A DNA stretch of 64,000 bases from CAMLIZ01 sp966212505 (GCA_966212505.1 CBIHRS010000012.1:70037-134036); one strand, 5' to 3'; shown: positions 42,082-51,483, counted from the first letter of the stretch. Made by a program: numbers and translations. The notes: generated from the sequence alone by a model not told the origin.

Positions 42082-44907
42082 CTATGCGTTGAGGGCCGTC
42101 GACCCCAGCCAGCGGTCGAGCGCCGACAGCAGGCTCTCGATCGACACCGGCTTGATCAGGTGCTCGTCGAAGCCGGCCTGCAGCGCACGCTGGCGGTCGG
42201 CCTCGCTGCCATAGCCGGTGAGCGCCAGCAGGCGCGCGGAGGCGGTGCGGGCATCGGCCCGCAGGCGGCGGGCCAGCTCATAGCCATCGATGCCCGGCAG
42301 GCCGATGTCGAGCACCGCCACTTCGGGCACGAAGCTGTCGAGCAGCGCGAGTGCCGATCGGGCATCGGTGGCCGAGCAGGCCTCGTAGCCCAGCTCCTCG
42401 AGCACCATCACCAGCGTCTGCGCCGCGTCGATGTTGTCGTCGACGATCAGCACGCGGTGGCCCGCCTCCGCAGGCAGCACCGCAGCGGGGGCGGCCTTCG
42501 GCACTGCCGCCTGGGCCTCGGTTTCCGCTGCCAGCGGCAGCCGCACGACGAAGCGACTGCCCTGGTTCTCGCCCGGGCTCTCGGCGCGAACCTGGCCGCC
42601 ATGCATCTCGACCAGCGTCTTCACGATCGCCAGGCCCAGGCCGAGGCCGCCCACCTGCCGGTCGAGCGACTGCCGGCCCTGCACGAAGAGCTCGAACACA
42701 TGCGGCAGCAGTTCGGGCGCGATGCCGCTGCCCGCATCCTCCACGATGACCTCGGCCATGCCGTCGACCGTGTGCAGCTGCACGCCGATGTGGCCGTGCA
42801 GCGGCGTGAACTTGGCCGCGTTGGTCAGCAGGTTGCCGAAGACCTGCGCGAGGCGCACCTCGTCGCCCAGCACCGGCACCGGTACCGCCGGCTGGTCGAG
42901 CACCACCGGCGACGAGCGCTGGTCGAGCAGCGGCTGCGACATCTCGAGCGCCCGGGCAATCACGTGGCGCAGGTCGACGCGCTCGCGCTGCAGCTGCACC
43001 TTGCCGCGCGTGATGCGCGACACGTCGAGCAGGTCGTCCACCAGGCGCGACAGGTGGCCGACCTGACGCTCGATGACCTGGCGTTCGCTGAGGCATGCAT
43101 CGCCATCGCGCAGGGTCATCAGGTGCAGCGCGGTGACGATGGGCGCCAGCGGGTTGCGCAGCTCATGCCCCAGCATCGCGAGGAACTCGTCCTTCGTGCG
43201 GTTGGCCGCCTCGGCATGGTGGCGCGCGGCCTCGGCCTCGGCATAGAGCCGGGCATTGTCGAGCGCGAGCGCGGCGCGCTGCGCCAGCTCGGAAAGCAGC
43301 GCGCAGTCTTCCTCATGCAGCATGCGGCCCGATTCGGCCTGCAGCGCCGCCATGGCGCCCAGCGTGCGGCCGCGGGCGATCAGCGGCACGATGAAGTAGG
43401 CCCGCATGCCGATCGCGCGCGCAAAGGCCTGCATGTCGGGATCGCGGATCTGGCTCAGCTCGCTGAGCGTGTGGTAGTTGACCAGCTGCGAATGGCCGGT
43501 GGCGATGCACCAGCCCATCGTGCCGGGCACCGTGGGGTCCGGGTGCAGGCCCTCGACCATGCGCGTGGCGTCCTGCGTCTTGTTGCCATCGGCGTGGTGG
43601 GTGAGCCCGCGCTGCAGCCGGCCCTCGGCATCGACGAGGTCGATGCGGCACCAGTCGGCGATGCCGGGCACCACCACCGCCGCGATCGCGCGCAGCGTGG
43701 CCTGCGGCTCGAGCGAACGCGACAGCTCGGCGCCGGCGCTCGCCAGCAGCTCGAGCCGGCGCCGCGCCTGCTCGGCCTCGGCCCGGGCCGCCCGCTCGGA
43801 ATTGAGGAGCCGCTCGCGCTCGGCCTCGCCCTGCGCACGCTGGCGCACCGATGCCGCCAGCGCATCCGACACTTCTTGCAGTTCGGGGATTTCGCCGGGC
43901 GGCAGCTCGGGGATGGCGCCGGAGCCGATGGCTTGCGCGGCCTGCCGCAGCGCGCCGATCGGCCGGTTGATGCTGCGGGCCATGCCCCAGGCGGCCAGCG
44001 CGCCGAGGGCGACCGACAGCAGCAGGCCACCGCCGTAGGCCGCCAGCGAGCGATAGGCCGCGCTCTCGATCTGCGCACTCGGGATGCCGACCGCCACCGT
44101 CCAGCCGCTCTGCGCCGAGCGGGTGTAGGCGCTGTAGACCGCGTCGCCCTCGAGCGCCTGCGTCGGCCCCGCTCCTTCGAGGCCGCGCTCGATCATCAGC
44201 GCCTTCAGCGAAGGCGACGCCTGGGTACCGATGCTTTCCGGCGCGCGCGAGCGCGCGACGCGCAGCCCCTTGGCATCGAACACCGACACCACCCAGTCGG
44301 ACGGCACGCGCTGGCGCCGCACCACCTGGCCGATCGCCTGCGGGCGGATGGCCGCCGTGAGCACATAGCGCAGCTCGCGGCCGCTGAACACCGGCACGCG
44401 GGCCGGCACCGCATATTCGCCGCGCGCCCCACGCGCGAGGTCGCCGATCACCGGCTTGCCCGACTGCACCACGCGATCGAAGCTGGCTCGCTCGACGATC
44501 GGCGGCAGTGCGCGCCCCAGTGGCTGGCCGGTGTTGGCCAGCACCCGTCCCTGCGGATCGGCGACGATGACCACCAGCCAGTCGGGCCGGGAGGCCAGCA
44601 CGCGCTGCGCACGGGCATAGAAGCCGGCGATGTCGCCCTGCTCGAGGGTCAGCGAGGTGGACAGCACCTGCAGCGCCGCCACCGACTGGCTCAGTTCGGC
44701 ATCGACCGCCGTGGCCAATGCCCGCGAGATGTCGAGCCCTGCGCTCTCGGCCTGGGCCTGCTGCTGCTGCACCAGCAGCCACAGCCCCACGCCCGCCATC
44801 GCCGCCAGCGGGAGGATGGCCGCTGCGGCCAGCAGATACAACCGCCTGCGGAGCGGTAGTTTTCGCACCAACCGTCCCCTTCCGTTGCCAGTGAATTCGC
44901 CCAGCAT
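42082..44907 (-). CDS. Hybrid sensor histidine kinase with extracytoplasmic sensor, GAF and receiver
   Basis: The 941-residue product has a first helix (residues 22-46), a periplasmic Cache-like sensor (about 50-285) and a second helix (290-309). HAMP (310-360) and GAF (395-550) domains follow. HisKA has its phospho-accepting His in LGHELRNPL (H581), and a HATPase_c domain ends near residue 800. A C-terminal receiver opens VLIVDDNIDAAQ, with its Asp in VAVLDIGLPG near 872. It autophosphorylates and passes phosphate internally; an output regulator or phosphotransfer protein is not adjacent. It lies between the orphan gene and the nir island. Confidence 0.93.
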   Translation of the reverse strand: MLGEFTGNGRGRLVRKLPLRRRLYLLAAAAILPLAAMAGVGLWLLVQQQQAQAESAGLDISRALATAVDAELSQSVAALQVLSTSLTLEQGDIAGFYARAQRVLASRPDWLVVIVADPQGRVLANTGQPLGRALPPIVERASFDRVVQSGKPVIGDLARGARGEYAVPARVPVFSGRELRYVLTAAIRPQAIGQVVRRQRVPSDWVVSVFDAKGLRVARSRAPESIGTQASPSLKALMIERGLEGAGPTQALEGDAVYSAYTRSAQSGWTVAVGIPSAQIESAAYRSLAAYGGGLLLSVALGALAAWGMARSINRPIGALRQAAQAIGSGAIPELPPGEIPELQEVSDALAASVRQRAQGEAERERLLNSERAARAEAEQARRRLELLASAGAELSRSLEPQATLRAIAAVVVPGIADWCRIDLVDAEGRLQRGLTHHADGNKTQDATRMVEGLHPDPTVPGTMGWCIATGHSQLVNYHTLSELSQIRDPDMQAFARAIGMRAYFIVPLIARGRTLGAMAALQAESGRMLHEEDCALLSELAQRAALALDNARLYAEAEAARHHAEAANRTKDEFLAMLGHELRNPLAPIVTALHLMTLRDGDACLSERQVIERQVGHLSRLVDDLLDVSRITRGKVQLQRERVDLRHVIARALEMSQPLLDQRSSPVVLDQPAVPVPVLGDEVRLAQVFGNLLTNAAKFTPLHGHIGVQLHTVDGMAEVIVEDAGSGIAPELLPHVFELFVQGRQSLDRQVGGLGLGLAIVKTLVEMHGGQVRAESPGENQGSRFVVRLPLAAETEAQAAVPKAAPAAVLPAEAGHRVLIVDDNIDAAQTLVMVLEELGYEACSATDARSALALLDSFVPEVAVLDIGLPGIDGYELARRLRADARTASARLLALTGYGSEADRQRALQAGFDEHLIKPVSIESLLSALDRWLGSTALNA

Positions 44908-44940
44908 ATCGGATGCCCGCGCTGCCCGCGAGCCGGGGCT

Positions 44941-45768
44941 TCAGGTGTTGGCGCGTATGTCGTTCATGTTCGCCGCCAGCGCGGCATGCAGCGACACCAC
45001 CGAGCCGATCACGATCAGCGCCGGTGACCGCACCTGGTTCATCGCGGCCAGCGTCGGCAGGCTGAACAGCGTGCCGCAGACCGTGCGCTGCGCCGGCAGC
45101 GTGGCCTTCTCGATCACCGCGGCCGGCGTGTCGGCCGGCAGGCCATGCGCGATCAGCTGCGCACACACCTGCGGCAAGGTGCTCACGCCCATGTAGACCA
45201 CCACCGTCTGCCGCGGCCGGGCGAGCATCGCCCAGTCGAGGTCGAGGTGGTGCTCGCCGGCTTCGGCCCGCATGTGGCCGGTGGTCAGCACCAGCGTGGC
45301 CGCATGGTCGCGATGCGTCAGCGGTATGCCTGCCGCGGCCGCGGCACCCTGGGCCGCACTGATGCCCGGCACCACCTCGAACGGGATGCCGGCCTCGGCC
45401 AGGGCCTGCGCCTCCTCGCCGCCGCGGCCGAAGATGTAGCAGTCGCCGCCCTTCAGTCGCACCAGCGAACGCCCCTGCCGCGCGAGCCGCACCATGCAGT
45501 CGATGATGCCCTCCTGCGGCAGCGTGTGGTGGCCGCTCTCCTTGCCCACGTAGAGCCGGTCGGCATCGGCCGACAGCAGGTCGAGCACCTCGCGCGAGAC
45601 GAGGTGGTCGTACAGCACCAGCTTCGCCTGCTGCAGGGCCTTGGCCGCGCGCAAGGTCAGCAGCTCGGGATCACCCGGACCGGCGCCGACGAGCGTGACC
45701 GTGCCGGGCGCCCTTGCCGCCGGCGCACCGTCGGGCACGAACTGCAGCGGTTCGTGAAGTACGGCCAT
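44941..45768 (-). CDS. cobA: Uroporphyrinogen-III C-methyltransferase (CobA/NirE)
   Basis: The 275-residue product has the SUMT motifs VTLVGAGPGDPELLTLRAAKAL, LKGGDCYIFGRGGEEA, VVPGISAAQGAAAAAGIPLTHRD and VVYMGVS. It uses SAM to make precorrin-2, the first step toward siroheme and heme d1. Divergent orientation from nirS across an FNR/DNR box marks it as the NirE of this island. The ATG at 45768 is used; a longer frame adds 14 atypical residues. It may also serve siroheme or cobalamin synthesis. Confidence 0.93.
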   Translation of the reverse strand: MAVLHEPLQFVPDGAPAARAPGTVTLVGAGPGDPELLTLRAAKALQQAKLVLYDHLVSREVLDLLSADADRLYVGKESGHHTLPQEGIIDCMVRLARQGRSLVRLKGGDCYIFGRGGEEAQALAEAGIPFEVVPGISAAQGAAAAAGIPLTHRDHAATLVLTTGHMRAEAGEHHLDLDWAMLARPRQTVVVYMGVSTLPQVCAQLIAHGLPADTPAAVIEKATLPAQRTVCGTLFSLPTLAAMNQVRSPALIVIGSVVSLHAALAANMNDIRANT

Positions 45769-45824
45769 CGCGAGCCTTCGTCGTTGGAACGCCGCCATTG
45801 TTGAAAGCACATGAGGTCCGGACC

Positions 45825-45838
45825 TTGACGCAGTTCAA
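45825..45838. promoter_or_regulatory. FNR/DNR box between cobA/nirE and nirS
   Basis: TTGACGCAGTTCAA fits TTGA-N6-TCAA, with both outer half-sites intact. Its centre is 80 bases before the nirS ATG and 63 bases before the cobA/nirE ATG. It can therefore serve both divergent transcripts. Related boxes at 55084 and 60735 support a shared regulon. Confidence 0.75.
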
Positions 45839-45911
45839 GGACCGCCCCTGCTCACGGATCGACCATCCAGGCGCCACATCAAGCAAGCACGCAGGAGATA
45901 GGAGAAGCGCC

Positions 45912-47633
45912 ATGCGATCGATGAAGCTCAAGCACCTGGCCGCCATCACGACCGTGATGCTGGCCGCCAGCGCCTTCGCGCAGGAACACAAGAAGGACGT
46001 CAGTCAACCCGAGCTCAACTACCAGGCCGGCGGCTCGCCGCTGGCCAACGAGCCGATGTACCAGAGCACGAACTCCAAGGCTCCGCCGATGACGCAGGCC
46101 GAGTTCGACTTCGGCCGCAAGACCTACTTCGAGCGCTGCGCCGGCTGCCACGGCGTGCTGCGCAAGGGCGCCACCGGCAAGCCGCTGACGCCCGACATCA
46201 CGCTGCCCAAGGGCACCGACTACCTGAAGGTCTTCATCGCCTACGGCTCGCCGGCCGGCATGCCCAACTGGCTGACCTCGGGCGAGCTCGACGAGAAGAC
46301 GGTCGACATCATGGCCCGCTACATCCAGCAGGATCCTCCGACCCCGCCCGAGTTCGGCATGGACCAGATGAAGGCGACCTGGAAGGTCATCGTGCCGCCT
46401 GAAGCGCGGCCGAAGAAGAAGATGAACAACTACAACATCGACAACATCTTCTCGACCACGCTGCGCGACGCCGGCGAGGTGGCGCTGATCGACGGCGACA
46501 CCAAGAAGATCATCAACGTGGTGAAGACCGGCTACGCGGTGCACATCTCGCGGCTGTCGGCCTCGGGCCGCTACCTGTTCGTGATCGGCCGCGACGCCAA
46601 GATCAACATGATCGACCTGTGGATGGAGAAGCCCGACAACGTGGCCGAGATCCGCATCGGCCTCGAGGCCCGTTCGGTCGACACCTCGAAGTACAAGGGC
46701 TACGAAGACCGGTTCGCGATCGCCGGCAGCTACTGGCCGCCGCAGTACGTGATCATGAAGGGCGACACGCTGGAGCCGCTGAAGATCGTGGCCACCCGCG
46801 GCATGACGGTCGACAAGCAGGAATACCACCCCGAGCCGCGCGTGGCCTCCATCGTCTCGTCGCACTACAAGCCCGAGTTCGTCGTCAACGTCAAGGAAAC
46901 GGGCAAGACGCTGCTGGTCGACTACTCGAACCTCGATGCGCTGAAGGTCACCGAGATCGGCACCGCGCGCTTCCTGCACGACGGCGGCATGGACTCCACC
47001 GGCCGCTACTTCATGGTGGCCGCCAACCAGAGCAACAAGATCGCCGCGGTCGATCTGAAGGAAGGCAAGCTGGCCGCGCTGATCGACGTGGGCAAGATCC
47101 CGCACCCGGGCCGCGGCGCCAACTTCGTGCATCCGCAGTTCGGTCCGGTGTGGTCCACCGGCCACCTGGGCGACGAGACGATCTCGCTGATCGGCACCGA
47201 TCCCGTCAAGCACAAGGCGCAGGCCTTCAAGGTGGTGCAGACGCTCAAGGGCCAGGGCGGCGGCTCGCTGTTCCTGAAGAGCCATCCGAAGTCGCAGCAC
47301 CTGTACGTGGACACGCCGCTGAACCCCGATCCGAAGATCTCGCAGACGCTGGCCGTGTACGACGTGAAGGCGCTCGACAAGGGCTACCAGGTGCTGCCGG
47401 TGGCCGAATGGGCCGGCATCGCCGACGGCGGCGCCATGCGCGTGGTGCAGCCCGAGTTCAACAAGGCCGGCGATGAAGTGTGGGTGGCCGTGTGGTCGGC
47501 CAAGGACAAGCAGAGCGCGCTGGTCGTCATCGACGACAAGACGCTGAAGCTCAAGACCGTGATCAAGGATCCGCGCCTCGTCACGCCGACCGGCCACTTC
47601 AACGTGCACAACACGCAGCACGACATCTACTGA
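45912..47633 (+). CDS. nirS: Cytochrome cd1 nitrite reductase
   Basis: The 573-residue periplasmic enzyme has a signal peptide (residues 1-23). The N-terminal cytochrome c domain has its heme site at CAGCH (76-80). The eight-bladed d1 propeller has signature segments such as YAVHISRLSASGRYLFVIGRDA, HYKPEFVVNVKETG, HPGRGANFVHPQFG and NVHNTQHDIY. It reduces nitrite to NO. Ribosome site AGGAGA lies six bases before the ATG. It is the first gene of the nir operon and is followed by nirM after 17 bases. Confidence 0.98.
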   Translation: MRSMKLKHLAAITTVMLAASAFAQEHKKDVSQPELNYQAGGSPLANEPMYQSTNSKAPPMTQAEFDFGRKTYFERCAGCHGVLRKGATGKPLTPDITLPKGTDYLKVFIAYGSPAGMPNWLTSGELDEKTVDIMARYIQQDPPTPPEFGMDQMKATWKVIVPPEARPKKKMNNYNIDNIFSTTLRDAGEVALIDGDTKKIINVVKTGYAVHISRLSASGRYLFVIGRDAKINMIDLWMEKPDNVAEIRIGLEARSVDTSKYKGYEDRFAIAGSYWPPQYVIMKGDTLEPLKIVATRGMTVDKQEYHPEPRVASIVSSHYKPEFVVNVKETGKTLLVDYSNLDALKVTEIGTARFLHDGGMDSTGRYFMVAANQSNKIAAVDLKEGKLAALIDVGKIPHPGRGANFVHPQFGPVWSTGHLGDETISLIGTDPVKHKAQAFKVVQTLKGQGGGSLFLKSHPKSQHLYVDTPLNPDPKISQTLAVYDVKALDKGYQVLPVAEWAGIADGGAMRVVQPEFNKAGDEVWVAVWSAKDKQSALVVIDDKTLKLKTVIKDPRLVTPTGHFNVHNTQHDIY

Positions 47634-47650
47634 GCGAAGGAGTGAGGACC

Positions 47651-47959
47651 ATGAGAAGCGCTCTGCTGATCGCAGCCGCCCTCGCGTTCGGCTGCGGCAC
47701 CGCCGCCGCCACCACCGAGGAGGCGATGAACAAGGCCGGCTGCCTGGCCTGCCACTCGAAGGACAAGAAGGTGGTGGGCCCGTCGTTCAAGGACATCGCG
47801 GCCAAGTACAAGGGCCAGGACGTGACGGCCAAGCTGATGGAGAAGGTCCGCAAGGGCGGCTCCGGCAGCTTCGGCCCGATCCCGATGCCGCCCAACGGAC
47901 CCGACAAGATCAGCGACGGCGACCTGAAGGCCGCGGTCGAGATGATCCTGAAGTCCTGA
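47651..47959 (+). CDS. nirM: Cytochrome c551 (NirM), electron donor to NirS
   Basis: The 102-residue product has a signal peptide (to about residue 20), a CLACH heme site (31-35) and an axial Met in GPIPMPPN (M79). This is the class I c551 layout. It carries electrons in the periplasm to NirS. It follows nirS by 17 bases, and a dispersed hairpin repeat separates it from nirC. Confidence 0.93.
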   Translation: MRSALLIAAALAFGCGTAAATTEEAMNKAGCLACHSKDKKVVGPSFKDIAAKYKGQDVTAKLMEKVRKGGSGSFGPIPMPPNGPDKISDGDLKAAVEMILKS

Positions 47960-48044
47960 GATGTCGGCCCCCACGTCGCTTCGCTCCTGCCCCCCGAGGG
48001 GGCGCCCAGCCGCCTTGAGGCGGCTCGGCGGCGGCTGAGCCCGC
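47958..48044 (+). repeat. Dispersed double-stem intergenic repeat, copy B, inside the nir operon
   Basis: Begins at the nirM stop and closely matches bases 30980-31067. GCCCCC-CGA-GGGGGC is followed by GCCGCC-TTGA-GGCGGC. It lies between nirM and nirC, where it could end some transcripts or stabilise the upstream nirSM mRNA. Confidence 0.75.
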
Positions 48045-48045
48045 G

Positions 48046-48369
48046 ATGCGCACGGTTGCGTTGCTGCTGCTGTGCGCCGCTGCGGGCGCTGCCGCGGAGC
48101 CGATCGATGCGCCGCGGCAGCAGCAGCTGCTGCACATGGTGCGGCAGGACTGCGGCTCATGCCACGGCATGCGCCTGACCGGCGGGCTCGGCCCCGCCCT
48201 CACCCGCGAGGCGCTGGCCGGCAAGCCGGCCGCAAGCCTCGCGGCCACCATCTTCCACGGCCGCCCCGGCACGCCGATGCCGGGCTGGCGAACGATGCTC
48301 ACCGAAGAAGAAGCCCGCTGGATCGCCGAGGCACTGATCGCAGGGCTTCCACAGGAGACGAAACGATGA
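48046..48369 (+). CDS. nirC: Cytochrome c55X (NirC)
   Basis: The 107-residue product has a signal peptide (to about residue 17), a CGSCH heme site (36-40) and a candidate axial Met in GTPMPGW (M78). NirC passes electrons in the periplasm and may serve heme d1 maturation or NirS. Its ATG follows the repeat by one base, and its stop overlaps nirF (ATGA). Confidence 0.88.
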   Translation: MRTVALLLLCAAAGAAAEPIDAPRQQQLLHMVRQDCGSCHGMRLTGGLGPALTREALAGKPAASLAATIFHGRPGTPMPGWRTMLTEEEARWIAEALIAGLPQETKR

Positions 48370-49547
48370 CATGGCAACGCAGCCTCGCGGCCCTGCTCGG
48401 CGCGCTGGCCCTGGCCGGCTGCGCGACACCCTCGCCGCCTGCCGCAGGCACCGGCGACCTCGGCGTGGTGATCGAGCGTGCGAACGGCACCGTGGCGCTG
48501 GTCAACACCACGCGCCGCGAGGTGCTGGCCGAGGTGCCGGGGCTGGGCGACCTGTCGCATGCCTCGGTGGTGTTCTCGCGCGATGGCGCGCAGGCCTTCG
48601 TGTTCGGCCGCGACGGCGCACTGAGCCGCGTGAACCTGCTGACGCGCAGGCTCGAAGCCCGCATGATGCAGGCCGGCAACTCGATCGGTGGCGCGATCTC
48701 GCAGGACGGCACGCTGCTGGCGGCGCAGAACTACCAGCCCGGCGGCATCAAGGTGTTCGACACCGCGACACTGAAGCTGGTGGCCGACATCCCCGCCGAA
48801 TACGCGCCGGGGCAGCTGTCGCGGGTGGTCGGCCTGGTCGATGTGCCGGGGCGGCGCTTCGTGTATTCGCTGTTCGATGCCGGCGAGATCTGGATCGCCG
48901 ACCTCGCCGATGCGGCGAAGCCGCAGGTCACGCGGATCAGGAACATCGGCCGTCAACCTTATGACGCGCTGGTCACGCCCGACGGCCGTCACTACATCGC
49001 CGGCCTGTTCGGCGAAGACGGCCTCACGCTGGTCGACCTGTGGCAGCGCGAGCCCACCGCGCGGCGCATCCTCGCCGGCTATGGCCGCGGCGAGCAGCCG
49101 CTGCCGGTGTTCAAGATGCCGCACCTGCGCGGCTGGGCGGTGGCAGGCCGGCATGCCTACCTGCCGGCGATCGGCCGCCACGAGGTGCTGGTGGTCGACA
49201 CCGACACCTGGCAGGAAGTGGGCCGCATTGCGGTGGCCGGCCAGCCGGTGTTCGTGATGGCGCGGCCCGACGGCCGGCAGGTCTGGGTCAATTTCGCGGT
49301 GCCCGACTACCACCGCGTGCAGGTGATCGACACGCTCTCGAACCAGATCGTCACGACGCTGGAGCCGGGCAAGGCGGTGCTGCACATGGAGTTCACGCCG
49401 CGCGGCGAGGCGGTGTGGATCAGCGCGCGCGACGACAACCGCGTGTCGGTGATCGACACCGCGAGCTTCGCGACGATCAAGACGCTGGCGCTCGACGCGC
49501 CGAGCGGCATCTTCTTCACCGCGCGGGCCGCGCGCATCGGGTTCTAG
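48366..49547 (+). CDS. nirF: Heme d1 biosynthesis protein NirF
   Basis: The 393-residue product has a lipobox (LALAGC, Cys19) and a beta-propeller related to the NirS d1 domain: LSHASVVFSRDGAQAFVFGRDG, PGQLSRVVGLVDVPGRRFVYSLFD and PVFKMPHLRGWAVAGRHAYLPAIGRHEVLVVD. NirF acts in the periplasm late in heme d1 synthesis and binds the tetrapyrrole. Start and stop overlap or abut nirC and nirDL. Confidence 0.96.
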   Translation: MTWQRSLAALLGALALAGCATPSPPAAGTGDLGVVIERANGTVALVNTTRREVLAEVPGLGDLSHASVVFSRDGAQAFVFGRDGALSRVNLLTRRLEARMMQAGNSIGGAISQDGTLLAAQNYQPGGIKVFDTATLKLVADIPAEYAPGQLSRVVGLVDVPGRRFVYSLFDAGEIWIADLADAAKPQVTRIRNIGRQPYDALVTPDGRHYIAGLFGEDGLTLVDLWQREPTARRILAGYGRGEQPLPVFKMPHLRGWAVAGRHAYLPAIGRHEVLVVDTDTWQEVGRIAVAGQPVFVMARPDGRQVWVNFAVPDYHRVQVIDTLSNQIVTTLEPGKAVLHMEFTPRGEAVWISARDDNRVSVIDTASFATIKTLALDAPSGIFFTARAARIGF

Positions 49548-49549
49548 CG

Positions 49550-50548
49550 ATGACGGACGACGCCCTCCGCCTCGCGCTGCTCAACGACTGGCAGCGCCAT
49601 TTCCCGCTCGTGCGCGAGCCGTTCGGCGTGATCGCACGCGCCGCCGGGATCGACACCGCGACGGTGCTGCACCGCTACCGCGCGCTCGGCGACGAAGGCG
49701 CGATCAGCCGCATCGGCGGCGTGTTCGACGGCCGCGCCGGCGGCAGCGCGATGCTGTGCGCGATGGCGGTGCCGGCGCCGCTGCTCGATGCCGTGGCCGC
49801 GCTCGTCTCGGCCCATCCGGGCGTGAACCACAACTACGAGCGCGAGCACCGCTACAACCTCTGGTTCGTGATCACCGGGCGCGACGACGAGACGGTGCAC
49901 CGCGGCGTCGCCCAGCTGGAAGCCGACATCGGCCTGCGTGCGCTGCGCCTGCCGATGCGCCGGGCCTACCGCATCGACCTGGGCTTCGACCTGCGCGGCA
50001 ACAGCGCCGGTGTGCCAGCGCAGCGCCGCGCCGAAGAGGCCACGCCGGTCGACGATCACGACCTCGGCCTCGCCGCGCTGGTGGAAGACGGCCTGCCGCT
50101 GCAGCGCCGGCCGTTCGACCCCTGGGCCGAGGCGCTGGGCCGCCCGGTGTCGGACGTACTGGCCACGTTGCAGCGCTGGCTGGGCAAAGGCACGCTGCGC
50201 CGCTTCGGCGTGATCGTGCGCCACCATGAGCTCGGCTTCGAGGCCAACGCGATGACAGTGTTCGACGTGCCCGACGAGCAGGTCGACCGCTGCGGCCGCG
50301 CGCTGGCCGCGCAGCCCGGCATCACGCTGGCCTATCGCCGCGAGCGCGACGCCGGCTGGCCCTACAACCTCTATTGCATGGTGCACGGCCGCGACCGCGA
50401 GGCCGTGCGCTCGATGATCGAGAGCGCGATGATGGGCAGCGGCCTCGAGGGCTACGACCATGCGGTGCTGTTCTCGCGCCGCCGCTTCAAGCAGATCGGC
50501 GCCCGCCGTTTCCGCGACCTGCCGGAGCCGCAGCATGCTGTCGCGTGA
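49550..50548 (+). CDS. nirDL: Siroheme decarboxylase, fused NirDL
   Basis: The 332-residue protein joins two AsnC/Lrp-like halves. The first (to about residue 160) has the D-type stretch HNYEREHRYNLWFVITG. The second (about 175-332) has the L-type stretch AYRRERDAGWPYNLYCMVHG. In P. stutzeri-type organisms NirDL is one protein, as here. With NirG and NirH it removes two acetate carboxyls from siroheme on the way to heme d1. It starts two bases after nirF and overlaps nirG by 14 bases. Confidence 0.95.
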   Translation: MTDDALRLALLNDWQRHFPLVREPFGVIARAAGIDTATVLHRYRALGDEGAISRIGGVFDGRAGGSAMLCAMAVPAPLLDAVAALVSAHPGVNHNYEREHRYNLWFVITGRDDETVHRGVAQLEADIGLRALRLPMRRAYRIDLGFDLRGNSAGVPAQRRAEEATPVDDHDLGLAALVEDGLPLQRRPFDPWAEALGRPVSDVLATLQRWLGKGTLRRFGVIVRHHELGFEANAMTVFDVPDEQVDRCGRALAAQPGITLAYRRERDAGWPYNLYCMVHGRDREAVRSMIESAMMGSGLEGYDHAVLFSRRRFKQIGARRFRDLPEPQHAVA

Positions 50549-51008
50549 CGATGCGCGCCTCGTGGCGCACCTGCACGGCGGGCTGCCGCTCGTCGACCGG
50601 CCGTTCGCCGAGGTCGGCGCCCAGCTGGGCCTCGGCGAAGACGAGGTGCTTGAGCGGCTGCAGCGGCTGCTCGCGCAGGGCGTGCTCACCCGCTTCGGCC
50701 CGCTCTACCAGATCGAGCGGGCCGGCGGGCAGTTCGTGCTCGCCGCGATGCAGGTGCCCGACGCCCGCTTCGACGATGTGAGCCGCATCGTCAACGCGCG
50801 GCCCGAGGTGGCGCACAACTACCGGCGCGACCATGCGCTGAACATGTGGTTCGTCGTCGCGGCCGAGACCCCCGCGGCGGCGCAGGCCGCACTCGATGCG
50901 ATCAGCGCCGACACCGGGCTCGAAGTGTTCGCGTTCCCGAAGGAGCGCGAGTTCTTCGTCGAGCTGAAGCTGCCGTTGGAAGGCGAGGTGCACGATGGCA
51001 CTGAGTGA
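50535..51008 (+). CDS. nirG: Siroheme decarboxylase subunit NirG
   Basis: The 157-residue product is a single AsnC-like unit with HNYRRDHALNMWFVVAAE, matching the D-type half of NirDL. The ATG at 50535 overlaps the end of nirDL, and the stop overlaps nirH by 14 bases, so the subunits are likely made together. It acts in siroheme decarboxylation for heme d1. Confidence 0.92.
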   Translation: MLSRDDARLVAHLHGGLPLVDRPFAEVGAQLGLGEDEVLERLQRLLAQGVLTRFGPLYQIERAGGQFVLAAMQVPDARFDDVSRIVNARPEVAHNYRRDHALNMWFVVAAETPAAAQAALDAISADTGLEVFAFPKEREFFVELKLPLEGEVHDGTE

Positions 51009-51471
51009 GTTCGACCGCCGCCTGATCGCCGCCACCCAAGGCGGCCTGCCGCTGGTGGCCCGCCCCTACGAGGCGGTGGGCGCGATGCTGGGCACCACCG
51101 GCGAGGCGGTGCGCGAGCGGCTGCAGGCCATGCTCGCCGAAGGCCTGATCCGCCGCATCGGCGCAGTGCCCAACCACTACCGGCTCGGCTACACCGCCAA
51201 CGGCATGTCGGTGTGGGACGTGGCCGATGCCGAGGTCGACCGCCTCGGCGAGCTCGTCGGCGCGCTGCCCGGCGTGAGCCACTGCTACCGCCGCCCGCGC
51301 CGGCTGCCGCAGTGGCCCTACAACCTGTTCGCGATGCTGCATGGCCGCTCGCGCGACGAGGTCGAGCGCCAGGCCGCCGAGCTGCAGCGCCTGCTCGGCC
51401 CCGCCTGCCGCGGCCACGACATCCTCTATTCCACCGCGATCCTGAAGAAGACCGGATTGCGGCTCACCTGA
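50995..51471 (+). CDS. nirH: Siroheme decarboxylase subunit NirH
   Basis: The 158-residue AsnC-like unit has VSHCYRRPRRLPQWPYNLFAMLHG, matching the L-type half of NirDL. It completes the set of four decarboxylase units (D, L fused; G; H separate). It overlaps nirG and precedes nirJ by 12 bases. Confidence 0.92.
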   Translation: MALSEFDRRLIAATQGGLPLVARPYEAVGAMLGTTGEAVRERLQAMLAEGLIRRIGAVPNHYRLGYTANGMSVWDVADAEVDRLGELVGALPGVSHCYRRPRRLPQWPYNLFAMLHGRSRDEVERQAAELQRLLGPACRGHDILYSTAILKKTGLRLT

Positions 51472-51483
51472 AAGGCCCCGCGC

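Noticed and set aside
42016..44859. A 947-codon open frame on the plus strand opposite the hybrid kinase
   Set aside because: It is antisense to a kinase with complete domains, and its translation is Arg/His/Gln-rich low-complexity text, the usual shadow in high-GC DNA.
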